DNA of 64,000 nucleotides from Clostridiales bacterium (lineage in GTDB: Bacteria > Bacillota > Desulfotomaculia > Desulfotomaculales > VENG01). The stretch covers positions 1-64,000 of the forward strand of contig JAIPEW010000006.1 of the NCBI GenBank assembly GCA_021736985.1, given 5' to 3'. Positions 45,591-52,717 of the stretch are shown one piece after another. The notes under the pieces were generated by a model. It did no database searches, had not been told where the DNA came from, and worked only from the letters and a program-made list of their open reading frames with translations. The position numbers were made by a program, and so were the translations under genes. The stretch's first letter is position 1. Each line of letters starts with the position of its first letter.

Positions 45591-45619
45591 ATCCGGGGTT
45601 TTTTACCCCGGATTTTTTC
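45591..45619 (+). terminator. Rho-independent terminator after ferredoxin gene
   Basis: ATCCGGGGT pairs with ACCCCGGAT around TTTTTT, followed by TTTTT. Confidence 0.92.
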
Positions 45620-45641
45620 ATGTATTTATAATATCACTTTA

Positions 45642-45670
45642 TTGACAATATTATATGTAACATTTATAAT
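45642..45670 (+). promoter_or_regulatory. Sigma-A promoter of tRNA-Leu
   Basis: TTGACA (45642-45647), 17-base spacer, TATAAT (45665-45670), a full consensus. Confidence 0.9.
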
Positions 45671-45706
45671 AAGCAATGCAATTGATGTTAAAATAAAATA
45701 CTCAAT

Positions 45707-45794
45707 GCGGCAGTGGCGGAATTGGCAGACGCGTAAGATTCAGGTTCTTATGGGCGTAACGCCCGTGGAGGTTCAAATCCTCTCTGCCGCACCA
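45707..45794 (+). tRNA. tRNA-Leu (anticodon CAG)
   Basis: Acceptor GCGGCAG/CTGCCGC, anticodon stem TAAGA-TTCAGGT-TCTTA, long variable arm TGGGCGTAACGCCCGT, encoded CCA. Confidence 0.97.
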
Positions 45795-45800
45795 AAACAT

Positions 45801-45850
45801 AAAAAACCAGGGTTTGTAGTCATTAAGATTATAATTCCCTGTTTTTTTTT
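45801..45850 (+). terminator. Probable terminator after tRNA-Leu
   Basis: CAGGG pairs with CCCTG across a long AT loop, with flanking A and T runs; nine or more T follow. Confidence 0.65.
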
Positions 45851-45898
45851 ATTGTTCTCCAAAAAAAAATAAATTCTATATTTATATAGGGGGAATAA

Positions 45899-46696
45899 TG
45901 TATATCCACACTGAAAAACTCTTTAACAATCTATAAATTACTGCCTAGAACAAACTGCAAGAAATGCAAACTCCCAACATGTCTGGCTTTTGCTGATGCA
46001 GTAATAAAAGGGGAAAAAAGTCTTTATGACTGCCCTTATCTGGATACTAAAATAAAAAAAGAAAAAACCGTTGATGTAGTTACTATTGACTATAATCAGC
46101 AGCAAATACAAAAGCACTTAAAAAAACTGGTAACTCAGATTGACTTCTTATACTCTGCTGAAAAATTAGGAGCAAAACAATACAATAATAAGCTGTACAT
46201 AAAAATGCTGGGAAAAAATTTTATTATTGATAATAATGGTAATATTACATCTGATTGCCATATAAATCCATGGATAACCATACCTTTACTTAATTACAGT
46301 ATATACAGCAAAGGGAGCGACATTTCCGGAGAACATATTTTATTCAGGGAAATGAAAAATGTATCAACCAGGCAAGATCTTTTTGAAAAAAAATGTATAA
46401 AACCTTTAAAACAAATAGCTGATAAAGATTTTACTTTTTTCAAAAATATCTTATGTATTTTAGGTGGTAAGCCATTTATAAATAATTTAATTCCTGGTAC
46501 TTCATATGTTTTAAATTTACTACCGAAAATCCCGCTTTATATTAATTATCAACAACAGGATGATAATATTAAGTCCAAGTTAAATATTACTTTTGATAAA
46601 ACTTCAGAAGAAAATCTGCAACCTGAACTAATTTATATACTTTGTCTTGGACTTGCTATAATGACTGAAAAAATAGCTTCGAAGCATTTTCTATAA
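45899..46696 (+). CDS. DUF3786 protein with AcsC-like N-terminal Fe-S domain; start irregular
   Basis: The open frame (about 265 codons) starts with YKLLPRTNCKKCKLPTCLAFA, and the four Cys are spaced C-x2-C-x4-C-x16-C exactly as in AcsC at 48.5 kb, the domain that binds a [4Fe-4S] cluster in the corrinoid protein. The rest (LGAKQYNNKLYIKMLGKNF, ISGEHILFREM, CILGGKPF) matches DUF3786. The frame has no ATG before 46205. ATG 45898 with GGGGG upstream is one frame off and stops after 12 codons. Either an unusual start (CTG 45911) is used, or a one-base frameshift has broken the gene. Confidence 0.65.
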   Translation, partial: CISTLKNSLTIYKLLPRTNCKKCKLPTCLAFADAVIKGEKSLYDCPYLDTKIKKEKTVDVVTIDYNQQQIQKHLKKLVTQIDFLYSAEKLGAKQYNNKLYIKMLGKNFIIDNNGNITSDCHINPWITIPLLNYSIYSKGSDISGEHILFREMKNVSTRQDLFEKKCIKPLKQIADKDFTFFKNILCILGGKPFINNLIPGTSYVLNLLPKIPLYINYQQQDDNIKSKLNITFDKTSEENLQPELIYILCLGLAIMTEKIASKHFL

Positions 46697-46706
46697 AAAA
46701 AAAGTC

Positions 46707-46726
46707 CAGCTTAAGCTGGACGGGGA
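46707..46726 (-). terminator. Terminator-like palindrome facing the minus strand
   Basis: GTCCAGCTTAAGCTGGAC is a perfect palindrome preceded on the plus strand by nine A, that is, followed by nine T on the minus strand. No minus-strand gene lies to its right. Confidence 0.55.
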
Positions 46727-46864
46727 GAGATAGAACTCACCAAAGCGGAGCATTATTATTCTTAACTAAATATACAAGCGCTATACATTATAATATTATT
46801 TTTTTTATACAATAACATGTATATAAAATGTTATAATGTAACTGTAGTATTTTTTTATGCGTAC

Positions 46865-46874
46865 GGGGGGGGGG
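46865..46874 (+). repeat. Run of ten G acting as ribosome binding site
   Basis: Ten consecutive G lie seven bases ahead of ATG 46882, where the Shine-Dalgarno sequence should be. Such tracts can change length by slippage and alter translation. Confidence 0.85.
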
Positions 46875-46881
46875 AATAATT

Positions 46882-47193
46882 ATGAAAGATTTTGCTCAAA
46901 AAATGTTTTTAGCAGGAATGGGAGCATTTGCTTTAACTAAAGATAAAGCAGAAGAAATTATTAGTGAAATGACAAAAAAGGGGCATATTGACAGAGATGA
47001 AGCACAATCTTTACTAAAGAACATGATCAATAAAGGGGAAGAAGAGAGAGAAGAATTAAAACAAACTGTAAAAAAAGAATTTGATAAATATTATAAAGAA
47101 CTTAATTTAGTTACTTCAAAAGAATTAAATGAGATAAAAGAAAAAATTGCCGAGTTAGAGAAATCTATAAAACAGGAAAATAATCAAGATTAG
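46882..47193 (+). CDS. Phasin-like coiled-coil protein
   Basis: 103 aa. It begins MKDFAQKMFLAGMGAFALTKDKAEEI, as in poly(hydroxyalkanoate) granule-associated/phasin-like proteins: an amphipathic hydrophobic N-terminus then a charged helical stretch with heptad pattern (ELKQTVKKEFDKYYKEL, LNEIKEKIAELEKSIKQ). Many Firmicutes carry such proteins without polymer synthesis, so the granule role is not established. Its ribosome site is a ten-G run. A gene-poor stretch of 350 bases follows. Confidence 0.7.
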   Translation: MKDFAQKMFLAGMGAFALTKDKAEEIISEMTKKGHIDRDEAQSLLKNMINKGEEEREELKQTVKKEFDKYYKELNLVTSKELNEIKEKIAELEKSIKQENNQD

Positions 47194-47543
47194 TTGTACG
47201 TGGTATTTTGTAGGACATCCTTAAAAACATAATCATTAAACTATCACCTAAAATTATTATATTCAAATATTGTTTAATAGATACCCATGTATTACCAGTC
47301 TTTTCATTGATATAAATAAAACGATTTTATTAAAGAGTGTTTGCACTATTTTTGTTTCTGCCGGAAGGATTTTAATAATTTTCGTAGAACAGAACATAAA
47401 TAGTAATCAAAATATTAAGAATTTATTGATAGCATGACTTATAATGGATATACTGAAAAAATTAACAAAAGATGTGTTAATTTTTGGCAATTTTATAATT
47501 ACAACAAAATTAGTCTAAATGTTATGAATTAGGAGTGACAAAA
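47194..47543 (+). promoter_or_regulatory. Gene-free leader region of the cooC-acs operon
   Basis: No coding frame is convincing. It holds a -10-like TATAAT at 47440-47445 without a good -35, and a 10-bp inverted repeat AAAAATTAAC (47456-47465) with GTTAATTTTT (47475-47484), just ahead of cooC. The hairpin would lie in the leader of the operon transcript. Confidence 0.45.
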
Positions 47544-48323
47544 ATGAAAATTGCTATATCAGGTAAAGGCGGCGTTGGTAAAACAACTATTACATCTATA
47601 CTGGCTAAACAGCTGGCAGAAAAACATTCAACTGTTTTTGCCATGGATGCAGACCCGGATGCCTGTCTTGCATCTGCTCTTGGAATCCCCGAGGAAAAAG
47701 CGCTAAACATAAAACCAGTGGTTGAAATGAGGGATTTAATAAGAAACAGAACTGGAGCCGGGTCTTTTTATGTATTAAATCCTAAACTTGATGATGCAGT
47801 AGAAGACTATTGTTATAAACACGGTAATATATGGTTTTTGCGTATGGGTGATGTTAAAAAAGGTGGTTCCGAATGCTACTGCAGAGAAAATACTTTTTTA
47901 AACGCTTTAGTATCATCTCTATTACTAGAGAGGGATGAAGCAGTTTTAATGGACATGGGGGCTGGTATAGAACATCTAACCAGGGGTACAGCCCGGGGTG
48001 TAGATTTAATACTTGTAGTAATAGAACCTAATAAGAACAGTATAAATACTGCTCATCGCGTTCAACAACTAGCAGAAGATTTATCAATAAAAAATGTAAA
48101 AGTTATTGCTAATAAAATTAATGGAGATAAACAGAAACAATTTATTGAAGATAACTTTAATGATAATGATATACTAGGCATTATTAAGTACAATGAAAAT
48201 ATTTGGGAAAGTTCCCTGGAATCATCATTACCAAACGAGTTAGGAGAAGATACGATAGAACAAATCAACAATATCTGCAGTAAAATAGAGGCTGAGATTA
48301 ACAATAATGAAAAAAAATATTAA
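47544..48323 (+). CDS. cooC: CODH/ACS nickel-insertion ATPase, CooC-type (first copy)
   Basis: About 259 aa from ATG 47544 with AGGAGTG upstream. MinD-type P-loop ATPase: ISGKGGVGKTTITS, FAMDADPDACLASAL, and the metal-binding C-x-C pair in KGGSECYCRENTFL. It matures the nickel site of CO dehydrogenase or acetyl-CoA synthase. It leads the acs cluster here, although acsA and acsB are not in the window. Confidence 0.93.
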   Translation: MKIAISGKGGVGKTTITSILAKQLAEKHSTVFAMDADPDACLASALGIPEEKALNIKPVVEMRDLIRNRTGAGSFYVLNPKLDDAVEDYCYKHGNIWFLRMGDVKKGGSECYCRENTFLNALVSSLLLERDEAVLMDMGAGIEHLTRGTARGVDLILVVIEPNKNSINTAHRVQQLAEDLSIKNVKVIANKINGDKQKQFIEDNFNDNDILGIIKYNENIWESSLESSLPNELGEDTIEQINNICSKIEAEINNNEKKY

Positions 48324-48460
48324 TAAGCTAATTAGAGCACAAAACATCCAGCTTATGTAAAAAATTTTAATGTATATATTAAATAATACTTGCCGGACAA
48401 AAAATCCGGCTGATCATTATTTTTATATGCATAATATAAATAGAGAAAGGAGTATGGAGT

Positions 48461-49798
48461 ATGGGTTTAACAGGATTAGAAATTTTTAAACAATTACCAA
48501 AAACAAACTGTAAAGAGTGTGGATTTCCTACGTGTTTAGCTTTTGCAATGGCTCTAGCTAGCGGCAAAGCTAACTTAGACAGTTGTCCTTACGTATCTGA
48601 TCAAGCAAGGGAAGCTTTAGAATCTGCATCTGCACCTCCTATGGCTACGGTTACAATTGGTACTGGTGAACAAGAATTCACTATTGGTGGAGAGACAGTA
48701 GCTTTTCGCCACGACAAACGTTTTGAAAACATGACCGGTATTGCAATTTCTGTAGCAGACACTGATGGCACTGATGCTATAAAAGAAAAAGTAAATGAGG
48801 TTAATAAACTATTATTTGATCGAGTAGGTATGATCCAAAATGTAAATCTAGTAGCTGTTAATAATAAATCTGGAGATGCCGAAAAATTCGTTGAAGCTGT
48901 AAAGGCTGTAAAAGAATCATCTAAGTTTGCTATTGCATTAATCACAGAAGATCCGGCAGTTGCTGAAAAAGCACTTGAAGTATGTGCTTCTGACAAACCA
49001 CTGCTTTATGCTGCTACAAATGATAATTATGAAACAATGACTGAATTAGCTAAAAAGAGCGAGGTTGTACTTGGTGTAAAAGGTACTGACCTCAACAATC
49101 TTTCTGAATTAGTAGAGAAGATTCAAGAACTTGGTTACAAGCAGTTAGTTATTGACACTGGTGCACGCGAGTTAAGCCAGGTATTAGCTGATCAAACACA
49201 AATACGCCGCCAAGCTCTCAGGAAAGTTCGTTCCCTTGGATATCCTGCTTTTACAATGGTATGCGATGATGATCCAATACAAGCAGTTGCTGATGCTAGT
49301 GTGTATATTTCTAAATACGCAGGCATTATTGTCTTCCCATCTGCAGACCCAGCAGAGATATTACCTTTAATCACTTTGCGTCTTAATATATATACTGACC
49401 CGCAGAAACCAATTGCAGTAGAAGCAAAAATACATGAAGTCGGAGAACCGGATGAAAATTCACCCGTATTTATTACAACTAACTTCTCCCTGACTTTCTT
49501 CTGTGTACAGGGTGATATTGAAGCAGCTAGGGCAACTGGCTATATACTCCCCGTAGATACCGACGGGACATCTGTTTTAACTGCCTGGGCATCAGGGAAC
49601 TTAACACCTGAAAATATTAATGAATCACTTCAATCAACTGGTATAATGGATAAAGTTAACCACAAAAAAATAATAATACCAGGTGGCGTTGCAGTATTAA
49701 GCGGTAAGCTTGAGGATGTAACAGGTTTAGAAATCATGGTTGGTCCTCGTGAATCCTCTGGTTTACCTACTTTCTTAAAACAACGTTGGAATGCTTAA
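48461..49798 (+). CDS. acsC: Corrinoid iron-sulfur protein large subunit
   Basis: 445 aa, usual length. N-terminal [4Fe-4S] domain (CKECGFPTCLAFAMA...CPYV), a TIM barrel (LYAATNDNYETM, LVIDTGARELSQVL), and a C-terminal cobalamin-binding part (IIPGGVAVLSGKLEDVTGLE). With AcsD it carries the methyl group from methyl-THF to acetyl-CoA synthase. AGAAAGGAG precedes the ATG. Confidence 0.97.
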   Translation: MGLTGLEIFKQLPKTNCKECGFPTCLAFAMALASGKANLDSCPYVSDQAREALESASAPPMATVTIGTGEQEFTIGGETVAFRHDKRFENMTGIAISVADTDGTDAIKEKVNEVNKLLFDRVGMIQNVNLVAVNNKSGDAEKFVEAVKAVKESSKFAIALITEDPAVAEKALEVCASDKPLLYAATNDNYETMTELAKKSEVVLGVKGTDLNNLSELVEKIQELGYKQLVIDTGARELSQVLADQTQIRRQALRKVRSLGYPAFTMVCDDDPIQAVADASVYISKYAGIIVFPSADPAEILPLITLRLNIYTDPQKPIAVEAKIHEVGEPDENSPVFITTNFSLTFFCVQGDIEAARATGYILPVDTDGTSVLTAWASGNLTPENINESLQSTGIMDKVNHKKIIIPGGVAVLSGKLEDVTGLEIMVGPRESSGLPTFLKQRWNA

Positions 49799-49877
49799 GA
49801 CGTAAGTATAATACAGGTTATTATTCTAGAATTTGCAGAATTAATTGTATGCAATACAAATAAAAGGAAGTGTACAA

Positions 49878-50639
49878 ATGGCTTTTAACATATCTATAGC
49901 TGGAAAAGGCGGTACTGGAAAAACAACAATGTCATCATTAATTATAAGACAATTAATAAAATATAAAAAGAAACCTATTTTAGCTGTTGATGCAGATGCA
50001 AACGCCAATCTAAATGAAGCTTTAGGCATGGAAATAGAAGACACAATATCAGATGCATTAAACAGCCTGTATAATGTTAGAGATGTAACTATGCCCGGCG
50101 GCATGACTAAGGATAAATACATGCAGTACCGCATTCACCAGGCTTTATCAGAAGGTGACGAAGTAGATTTACTTGTCATGGGCGGGCCAGAAGGATCAGG
50201 TTGTTATTGTTATGCAAACAACTTGCTGCGCGGCTTTATGTCTGAGTTAAGTCAAAATTACAATTACATGGTTATGGATAATGAGGCTGGTTTAGAACAT
50301 CTAAGCAGGAGAACCACTCAAAATGTAGATGTTTTATTTGTTACCAGTGATGCCAGCGCCAGGGGAATAAGGTCAGCTGGGCGTGTAAAAGAATTGGTAG
50401 ATAAGCTTAAACTAGACATAAAAGAAATTTTCCTAGTAGTAACTAAAGTTGAAGAAAATTCACTACAATCTTTACAACCAGAGATTGAACGTACAGGGTT
50501 AAAACTAGCTGGTGAAATTCCTCTGGACAATCAAGTATATGAATATGACTTAAACAGTAAACCCTTATTTGATTTACCCGAAGATTCCAAAGTAGCAACT
50601 GCAATTACAAACATACTTAAAAACTCGGGAATCTTGTAA
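49878..50639 (+). CDS. CooC-family ATPase, second copy
   Basis: About 253 aa from ATG 49878 with AAAAGGAAG upstream; the in-frame ATG at 49845 has no site. P-loop SIAGKGGTGKTTMSS, LAVDADANANLNEAL, and C-x-C in GPEGSGCYCYANNLLR. It sits between acsC and acsD, as in other acetogens where the AcsF-type ATPase lies inside the acs operon. It is thus more likely tied to ACS or corrinoid protein maturation than the first copy. Confidence 0.93.
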   Translation: MAFNISIAGKGGTGKTTMSSLIIRQLIKYKKKPILAVDADANANLNEALGMEIEDTISDALNSLYNVRDVTMPGGMTKDKYMQYRIHQALSEGDEVDLLVMGGPEGSGCYCYANNLLRGFMSELSQNYNYMVMDNEAGLEHLSRRTTQNVDVLFVTSDASARGIRSAGRVKELVDKLKLDIKEIFLVVTKVEENSLQSLQPEIERTGLKLAGEIPLDNQVYEYDLNSKPLFDLPEDSKVATAITNILKNSGIL

Positions 50640-50675
50640 AATATAATATTTAATATACAGAAAGGAGCGGAAATA

Positions 50676-51626
50676 ATGGCCGTTAATATAGCAAAAGAAA
50701 AATGGACCAGCAAAGTTAGTGAGATGGTTATCGGTACTGAACCTAACGCGGTTAAAGTAGGTGGGGAAGCTACATTACCATTCTTACACTTTGAAGGCGA
50801 AATCCCTAATAGGCCTGCAATGGCACTTGAAGTTAATGATATGGAACCAACAGACTGGCCTGAAACTGTAACAAAACCTTTTAAAGGTGTATTATCCGAT
50901 CCGGTTGCATGGGCAAAGAAAAATGTTGAATATGGGGCTGACTTGATTGCCTTAAATTTAGTTAGTGCTGACCCTGAAAATAAAGATGCTAGCGGCGAAG
51001 AATGTGCTGAAACTGCAAAAGCCGTAGCTGAAGCAGTTGATGTACCTCTAATTATTCTAGGGTGCGGTGTTGAAGAAAAAGACTCTGAAATTATTCCTGC
51101 TGTTGGTGAAGCTTTAAGCGGTCAAAATCACCTTCTTGGCTTGGCTACTGAAAATAATTACAAGAGACTTGCTGCTACTGCCATGGTGCATGGTCACAAT
51201 GTAATCGCATCCAGTCCTCTAGACATTAACCTGGCAAAACAGCTAAATATTTTAATAACTGAAATGAATCTCGGTGCTGATAAAATTGCTATTGATCCAC
51301 TTGTAGGCGCATTAGGATACGGTTTAGAATATGCTTATTCAATCATGGAACGCTCACGTTTAGGTGCTTTGATGGGTGATAAAATGTTATCACAACCTAT
51401 TATTTCTTTTGTAGGACCTGAAGCCTGGAAAGCAAAAGAGTCAAAAAGCCCAATTGATGAAAACCCTGCGTGGGGAGAATTAGAAAAACGTGCTATACTC
51501 TGGGAAGTCTCAACAGCAGTAGCATTTGCCCAGGGAGGCAGTTCCTTGTTTGTACTTCGCCATCCTGAGTCTGTTAAACAATTAAAAACTCATTTTGAAA
51601 AGCTTATGGTAAGTAATAAATACTAA
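50676..51626 (+). CDS. acsD: Corrinoid iron-sulfur protein small subunit
   Basis: 316 aa TIM-barrel subunit: PFLHFEGEIPNRPAMALEV, GADLIALNLVSADPENKDAS and IDPLVGALGYGLEYAYSIMER. It forms the heterodimer with AcsC that holds the corrinoid. AGAAAGGAGCGG precedes the ATG. It follows the CooC-type ATPase by 36 bases. Confidence 0.97.
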   Translation: MAVNIAKEKWTSKVSEMVIGTEPNAVKVGGEATLPFLHFEGEIPNRPAMALEVNDMEPTDWPETVTKPFKGVLSDPVAWAKKNVEYGADLIALNLVSADPENKDASGEECAETAKAVAEAVDVPLIILGCGVEEKDSEIIPAVGEALSGQNHLLGLATENNYKRLAATAMVHGHNVIASSPLDINLAKQLNILITEMNLGADKIAIDPLVGALGYGLEYAYSIMERSRLGALMGDKMLSQPIISFVGPEAWKAKESKSPIDENPAWGELEKRAILWEVSTAVAFAQGGSSLFVLRHPESVKQLKTHFEKLMVSNKY

Positions 51627-51645
51627 AAACTAAGGGGGTAAAAAA

Positions 51646-52440
51646 ATGATCCTAATTGGAGAGCGTATTAATGGGATGTTCAATGATATCAAAGAAGCTA
51701 TCAAGAACAAAGACCCTGAACCAATTAAACAGCACGCAATTAAGCAAGAAGAATCTGGCGCTGGCTATCTGGATGTTAACACTGGTCCAACTGTAGACAA
51801 AGAAAACCAACCAGCAGTAATGGAATGGTTAATACAGGTTGCTCAAGAAGTAAGTAAACTACCGTGCTGTATTGATACTACAAACCTTAATGCAATTGAA
51901 GCAGGATTAAAAGTGCATAAAGGAAAAGCATTAATCAATTCAACTACTGCAGATCAGGCTAAAATGGATATCTTTTTACCACTAGCTGCTAAATATGAAG
52001 CTGGAATAATAGGCCTTACCATGAATGAGAGAGGTGTACCTAAAACATCTGCAGACCGCATTGCATTAGCTATGGAACTTGTAGTTAATTGTGATATGCA
52101 AGGAATTCCTACTGATGATCTCTTTTTGGATCCATTAATCTTACCTTGTAATGTTGCTCAAGAACATGCCCCCGAAGTTCTAGAAACATTACAACAAATA
52201 AAAACCTTATCAGACCCTGCACCAAAGTCTACCATAGGTTTAAGTAATGTTTCTCAAAGTTGTGTAAACCGTAATCTTATTAACAGAACTTACCTCATAA
52301 TGGCCATAGCTTCCGGCCTTGATTCAGCTATTGTTGACGTTTATGATTCTTCCCTCGTTGAGGAAGTAGCAGCTACCAAGATTTTGAAAAATGAAGATAT
52401 ATATTGTGATTCCTTTGTAAAGACATATATACAAAGCTAA
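51646..52440 (+). CDS. acsE: Methyl-THF:corrinoid iron-sulfur protein methyltransferase
   Basis: 264 aa pterin-binding TIM barrel. MILIGERINGMFNDIKEAI start, GAGYLDVNTGPTVDKENQ, CCIDTTNLNAIEAGL and STIGLSNVSQSCVNR. It moves the methyl group of methyl-THF to the cobalt of AcsCD. Its substrate is the product of the methylene-THF reductase whose metV starts at the right edge. A terminator follows. Confidence 0.97.
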   Translation: MILIGERINGMFNDIKEAIKNKDPEPIKQHAIKQEESGAGYLDVNTGPTVDKENQPAVMEWLIQVAQEVSKLPCCIDTTNLNAIEAGLKVHKGKALINSTTADQAKMDIFLPLAAKYEAGIIGLTMNERGVPKTSADRIALAMELVVNCDMQGIPTDDLFLDPLILPCNVAQEHAPEVLETLQQIKTLSDPAPKSTIGLSNVSQSCVNRNLINRTYLIMAIASGLDSAIVDVYDSSLVEEVAATKILKNEDIYCDSFVKTYIQS

Positions 52441-52449
52441 AAAAATTTC

Positions 52450-52494
52450 AAAAGGGCAGTTTCCATTTGTTTATGGTTCTGCCCTTTTGTTTTA
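52450..52494 (+). terminator. Rho-independent terminator of the acs operon
   Basis: AAAAGGGCAG pairs with CTGCCCTTTT, followed by GTTTTAAATTTT. Confidence 0.88.
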
Positions 52495-52516
52495 AATTTT
52501 GCAAATTTTAAAACAA

Positions 52517-52545
52517 TTGACAGCCTAAAAGAGAAATATTATACT
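52517..52545 (+). promoter_or_regulatory. Sigma-A promoter of the hdr-flx-met operon
   Basis: TTGACA (52517-52522), 17-base spacer, TATACT (52540-52545). It lies just past the acsE terminator and about 170 bases ahead of the hdrA gene. Confidence 0.82.
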
Positions 52546-52604
52546 AATTCCAAGGTGTTGAGTATTTTTATGGCTCATTTCATCAGCTTTTATTGTTAAA
52601 TTTG

Positions 52605-52665
52605 TTATAATATTAATAAAATTAATATTATAATTTATTTTTTGATAAAAAATAAATTATAATAT
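52605..52665 (+). promoter_or_regulatory. Two overlapping, mutually exclusive perfect hairpins in the hdr leader
   Basis: Arm 52605-52617 pairs perfectly with 52621-52633 (13 bp, loop AAA). Arm 52625-52643 pairs perfectly with 52647-52665 (19 bp, loop GAT). The segment 52625-52633 belongs to both, so only one can form. All pairs are A-T. It lies between promoter and hdrA, a place for an attenuator-like switch or a protein operator. No T run follows. Confidence 0.75.
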
Positions 52666-52717
52666 CGTTCAGTTTTGACTACTTAACACCGGTTCAGGAG
52701 GACGGATGTGATACAAG

